Made by a program: the position numbers and the translations under genes. Positions 12,647 to 17,405 of a DNA stretch of 17,405 nt are shown here, piece after piece (the stretch's first letter is position 1; each line of letters opens with the position of its first letter). The stretch spans positions 1-17,405 of the forward strand of contig CALBYC010000238.1 in assembly GCA_937890135.1 (NCBI GenBank), read 5' to 3'. The notes below the pieces were generated by a model. The model worked only from the letters and a program-made list of their open reading frames with translations. It did no database searches and was not told the origin of the DNA. The stretch comes from an uncultured Parabacteroides sp. GTDB taxonomy: Bacteria > Bacteroidota > Bacteroidia > Bacteroidales > Tannerellaceae.

Positions 12647-15418
12647 ATGAACGAAATGAAGCTTTTCCTAATCGATGCTTATGCATTAATATACCGTTCC
12701 TATTATGCTTTCATAAAGAATCCGAGAATAAACTCGAAGGGAGTGAACACATCCGCCATTTTTGGCTTCGTGAATTCCTTGGAAGATGTATTAAAAAGAG
12801 AGCAGCCTTCCCATGTGGCCGTGGCCTTCGACCCGAAAGGGCCGACTTTCCGTCATGAGGCTTTTCAAGAATACAAAGCACAGCGTGAGGAAACCCCCGA
12901 AGTAATCCGCTTTTCAGTTCCCATCATAAAACAAATCATCGAAGCATACAATATTCCAATCTTGGAAGTCCCCTATTACGAAGCGGACGACGTGATCGGG
13001 ACAGTCGCCAAGCAGGCGCAAGGAAAAGGTTTTGAGGTGTATATGATGACTCCTGACAAAGATTACGGGCAACTGGTGGACAAACATATATTCATGTATC
13101 GCCCAAAATTCGGCGGCGATTACGAAGTATTGGGAGTAAAGGAGATTTTGGAAAAGTACCAACTGGCATCGACCTCGCAAGTTATAGACCTGCTGGGCTT
13201 GATGGGTGACACAGCCGACAACATACCCGGTTGCCCGGGCATCGGGGAGAAAACCGCCCAGAAATTGTTGGAAACATTTGGCTCCATTGACAACTTGCTG
13301 GCAAACATTGACCAATTAAAAGGTGCGCAGAAAAAGAAAATCGAAGCAGCCGTTGACCAAATCCGGTTGTCCAAGTTTTTGGCGACCATCAAAACGGATG
13401 TCCCGATATCCTTCGATGCCGATGCTTGCAAACGGCAAGAGCCGAACAGGGATGAATTGACGAAAATCTATGCCGATTTGGAGTTCCGTAACTTTATCCA
13501 AAGGCTGAATGGGGAACAGAAGAAAGATGCCGTCCCAACGGCCGCCTCGCTCCAATTCGATTTGTTCGCTCCTCCACAGGAAGAGTCTTCCGCTCCAAAG
13601 CCCGCTTCGGATATTACTACCGTGCCTCATGCCTATCATTTGGCCGATACGGCAGAAAAGCAGATGGCATTGGCCGAACTATTGGCAAAGCAGCCGGCTT
13701 TTGCCTTTGATACGGAAACAGAGGGACTGGAGCCTCTCATGGCCCCGTTGGTCGGCATGTCCTTTGCCATCCGAGAGCACGAAGCGTGGTATGTCCCGGT
13801 TCCGGCGGATTCACAACTTGCTACGGGCATCGTCCGGCTTTTTGCCGCAGTACTGGCCGACCGGAATATTCAGAAAATCGGACAAAACATCAAGTTCGAC
13901 ATACTGGCCTTGCGCAAATATGGCGTGAAGGTGGCCGGCCCGCTTTTCGATACGATGATAGCCCATTACCTGTTGAACCCGGAATTGCACCATGGCATGG
14001 ATTATTTGGCGGAGACTTATCTCAAATATAAGCCTGTCCCTATCGAGCAACTAATAGGCCCCAAAGGGAAAAAGCAGGGGTCAATGCGTAATGTGCCGAT
14101 AGAGGAAATCAAGGAATATGCCGCCGAGGATGCAGACATCACTTTGCAGCTCAAGTCCTATTTCGAGCCCTTGATGAAACAAGAAGAAGTGGACACCCTT
14201 TTCCATGAAATGGAAATGCCTTTGGTTTATGTCCTGGCAGATATGGAAGCCGCCGGAGTAAAGGTTGATACGCAAGCCTTGAAACAATCGTCTGTCAAGC
14301 TGAGTGAACAATTGGCTGAATTGGAAAAAACTATCCATCTTTTGGCGGGCTGTGAGTTTAATATCAATTCCACAAAACAAGTCGGAGAAGTCTTGTTCGA
14401 CAAGCTTCAGCTGGATAGCAAAGCGAAGAAGACAAAGACGGGTGGATATAGTACCAGCGAGGATGTGTTGGAGAAGCTGCGTCCCAAACATCCCATCATC
14501 GGCAAATTGCTGGAGTACCGTGGCATTAAAAAGTTACTGAGTACCTATGTCGATGCCTTGCCAGAGCTGATCAATCCCTCTACGGGAAAGATTCATACTT
14601 CCTATAATCAGGCGGTCACAGCTACAGGACGCTTAAGCTCAACCAATCCTAACTTGCAGAATATTCCGGTGCGGGATGAATTAGGGCGTGAAATACGCAA
14701 GGCCTTTATTGCGGACAATGAGAATTGCGTTTTCTTTTCTGCCGATTATTCTCAAATAGAATTACGTATCATGGCGCATTTAAGCGGCGACCCGCACATG
14801 ATCGAGGCCTTTTGTGCGGGAGAGGACATCCATGCCGCGACGGCTGCTAAAATATACGGCGTTACTCCGGAGGAAGTGTCTTCGGACATGCGGCGTAAAG
14901 CCAAAACCGCCAATTTTGGCATTATATATGGCATTTCGGTATTTGGATTGGCGGAGCGGTTGGGCATTCCCCGAGGTGAGGCCAAAGAATTGATTGACGG
15001 TTATTTCAATAGTTATCCCAAGATAAAAGAATATATGGATGAAAGTATCCGTGTTGCCAAGGAGAAAGGATACGTGGAAACCATTTTTAAGCGGAAACGC
15101 TTCCTCCCGGATATTAATTCCCACAATGCCATTGTGCGTGGATATGCCGAACGCAATGCTATCAATGCCCCAATCCAAGGTAGCGCGGCGGATATCATCA
15201 AATTGGCGATGGTTCGCATTCATAAACGCTTTGAGGAAGAACGATTGCGTAGCCGGATGATTCTGCAGGTGCATGACGAACTGAACTTCAATGTTTGGAG
15301 AGATGAACTGGAAAAGGTCAGAGAGATCGTGCTGGAAGGCATGGAACAGGTCATCAAACTGAAAGTCCCATTGATTGCAGATTATGGTGAAGGCGACAAT
15401 TGGCTTGAAGCCCATTGA
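12647..15418 (+). CDS. polA: DNA polymerase I
   Basis: 923 aa from the ATG at 12647 (MNEMKLFLIDAYALIYR); an ATG three codons later would also do. The 5'-nuclease domain (about 1-290) has D10, YYEADD (110-115), TPDKDYGQL (135-143) and LMGDTADN (185-192). A Pro/Ala-rich linker (about 295-325) follows. The 3'-5' exonuclease domain (about 345-520) appears active: FDTET with D355 and E357, QNIKFD with D418, and YAAED with Y491/D495. The polymerase domain has motif A DYSQIELR (700-707), motif B RRKAKTANFGIIYG (749-762) with F757 and Y761, and motif C VHDE (875-878). All three activities of lagging-strand maturation and excision repair should be present. Length is normal for the family. The frame upstream to 12512 is rejected as start because it lacks the conserved N-terminus. 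Confidence 0.97.
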   Translation: MNEMKLFLIDAYALIYRSYYAFIKNPRINSKGVNTSAIFGFVNSLEDVLKREQPSHVAVAFDPKGPTFRHEAFQEYKAQREETPEVIRFSVPIIKQIIEAYNIPILEVPYYEADDVIGTVAKQAQGKGFEVYMMTPDKDYGQLVDKHIFMYRPKFGGDYEVLGVKEILEKYQLASTSQVIDLLGLMGDTADNIPGCPGIGEKTAQKLLETFGSIDNLLANIDQLKGAQKKKIEAAVDQIRLSKFLATIKTDVPISFDADACKRQEPNRDELTKIYADLEFRNFIQRLNGEQKKDAVPTAASLQFDLFAPPQEESSAPKPASDITTVPHAYHLADTAEKQMALAELLAKQPAFAFDTETEGLEPLMAPLVGMSFAIREHEAWYVPVPADSQLATGIVRLFAAVLADRNIQKIGQNIKFDILALRKYGVKVAGPLFDTMIAHYLLNPELHHGMDYLAETYLKYKPVPIEQLIGPKGKKQGSMRNVPIEEIKEYAAEDADITLQLKSYFEPLMKQEEVDTLFHEMEMPLVYVLADMEAAGVKVDTQALKQSSVKLSEQLAELEKTIHLLAGCEFNINSTKQVGEVLFDKLQLDSKAKKTKTGGYSTSEDVLEKLRPKHPIIGKLLEYRGIKKLLSTYVDALPELINPSTGKIHTSYNQAVTATGRLSSTNPNLQNIPVRDELGREIRKAFIADNENCVFFSADYSQIELRIMAHLSGDPHMIEAFCAGEDIHAATAAKIYGVTPEEVSSDMRRKAKTANFGIIYGISVFGLAERLGIPRGEAKELIDGYFNSYPKIKEYMDESIRVAKEKGYVETIFKRKRFLPDINSHNAIVRGYAERNAINAPIQGSAADIIKLAMVRIHKRFEEERLRSRMILQVHDELNFNVWRDELEKVREIVLEGMEQVIKLKVPLIADYGEGDNWLEAH

Positions 15419-15425
15419 CTGCATC

Positions 15426-15455
15426 CGGGTCTGCCCCCCTTGTGGCCCGCTTTTC
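15426..15455 (+). terminator. Weak hairpin after polA
   Basis: The 6-bp stem CGGGTC (15426-15431) with GGCCCG (15444-15449) has one G-U pair and a C-rich loop, followed by CTTTTCGCTT. It may act as a terminator but the stem is short. Confidence 0.3.
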
Positions 15456-15510
15456 GCTTGACTGGAATCACTTTGTTAAAGTATAATCCTCGTGTTTGAT
15501 TAATTTAGGG

Positions 15511-15541
15511 ATTGTATATATCAAAATGATAGCTATCTTTG
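15511..15541 (+). promoter_or_regulatory. Promoter of the asparaginase gene
   Basis: ATTG (15511-15514), 19 bp, then TATCTTTG (15534-15541), a full -7 match. The leader is about 21 nt to the ATG at 15569. Confidence 0.65.
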
Positions 15542-15568
15542 CAGAAAGAAATTATAAAGCGGTTAAAT

Positions 15569-16615
15569 ATGAAGGGTAGCGGGCATAAACCATCCATATT
15601 ATTAATCTACACGGGTGGCACAATAGGAATGATGCAAAACTTGAATACAGGGGCGTTAGAGCCTTTTGATTTTCGGGATTTACTAAAACATATTCCTGAC
15701 TTGAACGGCTTGGACTGTTCCGTTTCTACCATTTCCTTCGACAAACCGTTGGATTCTTCGGATATTGATCCCAAGGATTGGACTCGCATAGCCCATATCA
15801 TAGCGGATAATTACATACAATATGATGGATTTGTTGTGCTGCACGGAACGGACACGATGGCATATACGGCATCGGCGTTGAGCTTCATGTTGGAGAATCT
15901 TAGCAAACCGGTTATTCTGACCGGTTCTCAATTGCCATTAGGCATGTTGCGGACTGACGGAAAAGAAAATCTGGTTACTGCCATAGAGATTGCTTCCGCC
16001 AGGGATGGAGATTTGCCCATGATTCAGGAAGTTTGCATATTCTTTGAAAATGACCTGATGCGAGGAAACCGGACCAGTAAAACGAGTGCGGATAATTTTA
16101 ATGCCTTCCATTCTTATAATTATCCGGTGTTGGCCCATGCCGGCATTTCGATCCATTATAATTTGCCTCATATTTATCGTCCAATACTTCGGAAACCGTT
16201 GAAGCCCCATTTCGTTTGCGACGACCATATCGTTATCCTTAAGCTTTTCCCGGGTATCTCTCCGATAGTCGTAAAGAACATTTTGGATATTCCTCATCTG
16301 AAAGGTGTGGTATTGGAGACGTATGGAAGTGGTAATGCCCCGACCGCTTCCTGGTTCTTGGATTTGCTGAAGGAAGCGGCGGACAAAGGTATTGTCATTG
16401 TTAATGTGACACAGTGCCACACGGGTAGCGTAGAGATGGAGCGGTATGAAACAGGCTGTCATTTGTCCCAATGTGGTGTCATAAGCGGATATGATAGTAC
16501 AACAGAATCTGCCTTGACGAAGTTGATGCATCTTTTCGGGTTGGGATTGAACACGGAAGAAGTTAAGGAGTATATGAACTGTTCTTTAAGTGGGGAAATA
16601 TCAATTGCACATTAG
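15569..16615 (+). CDS. ansA: Type I L-asparaginase
   Basis: 348 aa, no signal peptide, so the cytoplasmic type. The nucleophile loop is YTGGTIGMM with T15 as the likely nucleophile. The second active-site set is HGTDTMAYT with T94 and D95, and the lysine is K171 in RGNRTSKTS. ILTGSQLPLGMLRTDGKENL (117-136) is typical of the type I group. It hydrolyses asparagine to aspartate and ammonia. A TTG 30 bases earlier lies inside the -7 box and is rejected as start. It stands alone between polA and hsp20 with its own promoter. Confidence 0.93.
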   Translation: MKGSGHKPSILLIYTGGTIGMMQNLNTGALEPFDFRDLLKHIPDLNGLDCSVSTISFDKPLDSSDIDPKDWTRIAHIIADNYIQYDGFVVLHGTDTMAYTASALSFMLENLSKPVILTGSQLPLGMLRTDGKENLVTAIEIASARDGDLPMIQEVCIFFENDLMRGNRTSKTSADNFNAFHSYNYPVLAHAGISIHYNLPHIYRPILRKPLKPHFVCDDHIVILKLFPGISPIVVKNILDIPHLKGVVLETYGSGNAPTASWFLDLLKEAADKGIVIVNVTQCHTGSVEMERYETGCHLSQCGVISGYDSTTESALTKLMHLFGLGLNTEEVKEYMNCSLSGEISIAH

Positions 16616-16750
16616 AATGCCTTCCATTTAATTTGAACGTTCCAAAAACGGGTGGATTAATAGAGACAAATCGTCCATTATACTTACAAATTGTCATATT
16701 CGATGAATGGAAGAGTGACTATATTTCTTCTTTTGTCTTGTTTGTTCTAT

Positions 16751-16766
16751 TGGCATGGCTTTTGCA
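16751..16766 (+). promoter_or_regulatory. Sigma-54 (-24/-12) promoter before hsp20
   Basis: TGGCATGGCTTTTGCA matches the RpoN consensus TGGCAYG-N4-TTGCW, with exactly 10 bp between the GG and GC pairs. The start site would be near 16777, giving a leader of about 72 nt. No good TAnnTTTG box is seen in this gap; TATATTTC at 16720 is one base off and lacks a placed -33 element. Confidence 0.55.
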
Positions 16767-16848
16767 CCATGCTAAGTGATTTCGAAAACGAAAGGATTCG
16801 AAACCAAGTAAATAGAAAATAAAAAATAAAATATAGGAGATTAAGATT

Positions 16849-17280
16849 ATGACACCAGTAAGAAGAAATCAAAATTGGGTTCCAAGCATTTTCAATGACT
16901 TTTTTGATAATGATTGGGTGATTAAGGCAAATGCTACAGCTCCGGCAATCAACGTGATAGAAAATGAAAAAGACTATCGTATTGAATTGGCTGCTCCGGG
17001 CATGAGCAAGGAAGATTTCAATATCAAATTGGATGAAGACAATAATTTGGTAATTTCCATGGAGAAAAAGAATGAGAACAAGGAAGAAGACAAGAAGAAT
17101 GGACGTTATTTAAGACGTGAGTTCTCTTATTCCAAATTCCAGCAGACTATGATTTTGCCAGATGATGTTAATAAAGATGCTATTTCTGCAAGTGTAGAAC
17201 ATGGGGTTTTGACGGTTGATTTGCCAAAGGTAACTCCGGAAGCTGCACAGAAAGCAGAAAAACACATCGAAATTAAATAA
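16849..17280 (+). CDS. Hsp20/alpha-crystallin family small heat-shock protein
   Basis: 143 aa. A short N-terminal arm (1-30, RRNQNWVPSIFNDFF) precedes the alpha-crystallin domain (about 31-128). The domain has PAINVIENEKDYRIELAAPG (33-52), the edge strand LVISMEKK and GVLTVDLPK near its end. The C-terminus carries the IxI anchoring motif as IEI in KHIEIK. Such proteins are ATP-independent holdases that form oligomers and keep unfolding proteins soluble. Unlike its neighbours it has a good Shine-Dalgarno (AGGAG at 16835-16839, 9 nt before the ATG) and an A-rich leader, suggesting high expression. A sigma-54 site stands upstream. Confidence 0.95.
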   Translation: MTPVRRNQNWVPSIFNDFFDNDWVIKANATAPAINVIENEKDYRIELAAPGMSKEDFNIKLDEDNNLVISMEKKNENKEEDKKNGRYLRREFSYSKFQQTMILPDDVNKDAISASVEHGVLTVDLPKVTPEAAQKAEKHIEIK

Positions 17281-17291
17281 GATGTGTTTAC

Positions 17292-17330
17292 ACAAAAAAG
17301 CCTCTCCATAACGGAGGGGCTTTTTTGTAT
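17292..17330. terminator. Strong bidirectional terminator after hsp20
   Basis: The arms ACAAAAAAGCCTCTCC (17292-17307) and GGAGGGGCTTTTTTGT (17313-17328) form a 16-bp stem with one G-U pair and a 5-nt loop. A and T tracts flank it on both sides. Confidence 0.9.
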
Positions 17331-17368
17331 AGCTTAGAAATTAGAAAATCCGAGACCGTCATTTAAAC

Positions 17369-17401
17369 TGTGTCAGCGAAAAGAATAAAGCAATAACTTT
17401 G
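17369..17401 (+). promoter_or_regulatory. Outward-facing promoter at the right edge
   Basis: TAACTTTG (17394-17401) is a full -7 match; TGTG (17369-17372), 21 bp upstream, is a poor -33. It would drive a gene beyond the window. Confidence 0.4.
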
Positions 17402-17405
17402 TAAC

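Noticed and set aside
16761..16790. CIRCE-like element before hsp20
   Set aside because: TTGCACC and GCTAAGTG resemble parts of CIRCE half-sites, but the inverted repeat TTAGCACTC-N9-GAGTGCTAA is not present.
16777..16848. RNA thermometer in the hsp20 leader
   Set aside because: The leader is A-rich and has no stretch able to pair with AGGAG; only a small TTTCG-AAAA-CGAAA hairpin far from the start codon is present.
1..17405. CRISPR array, rRNA, riboswitch or toxin-antitoxin pair
   Set aside because: None seen: apart from the 451-568 block there are no repeat-spacer arrays, and no conserved RNA or small paired genes were recognised.

Overview
The window looks like a chromosomal segment of a Bacteroidales bacterium (Bacteroides/Parabacteroides-like; genus not decidable by eye). 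Reasons: promoters of the Bacteroidota form (TTTG, about 20 bp, TAnnTTTG) stand in front of several genes, Shine-Dalgarno sites are mostly absent, and the gene set (DUF4834, DUF4294, TIGR02757, a SpmA-SpmB fusion, TrpB2, psd-pssA) is typical of that order.

Left flank (1-1340): an eroded accessory locus. A Xre-type repressor runs off the left edge on the minus strand. To its right lies a non-coding stretch ending in regularly spaced 23-24 bp repeats that resemble the end of an IS21-type element. These abut an N-terminally truncated endonuclease of the NgoBV (GGNNCC) type. Two stacked hairpin terminators close this segment. 1340-1700 holds only scraps of reading frame.

Core region, left half: an exported alpha-L-rhamnosidase-like enzyme (GH78 type, +) converges on trpB2 (-) at a shared terminator. 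A minus-strand operon psd-pssA-DUF4834 follows; the first two genes make phosphatidylethanolamine from CDP-diacylglycerol via phosphatidylserine. It is driven by a clear promoter, which fixes the psd start at 7392. tRNA-Phe(GAA) is divergent from it, with its own perfect promoter and a bidirectional terminator.

Core region, right half: on the minus strand are a DUF4294 lipid- or envelope-side protein of unknown role, then (upstream) a tightly coupled trio: 2-hydroxyacid dehydrogenase, AlkD-type DNA alkylation repair glycosylase and TIGR02757, joined by 1-nt stop/start overlaps. Divergent from the trio are the SpmA-SpmB fusion membrane protein, then polA (923 aa, with all three enzymatic domains apparently intact), type I asparaginase and an Hsp20 chaperone, all on the plus strand. 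The hsp20 gene has a textbook sigma-54 (-24/-12) site and a good Shine-Dalgarno, unlike its neighbours. The window ends with an outward-facing promoter.

I found no convincing wholly new multi-gene system. The best leads are the disarmed restriction locus, the AlkD-TIGR02757 coupling, the sigma-54 site before hsp20 and the nearly leaderless promoters. All family assignments are by recognition of motifs, not by a search.
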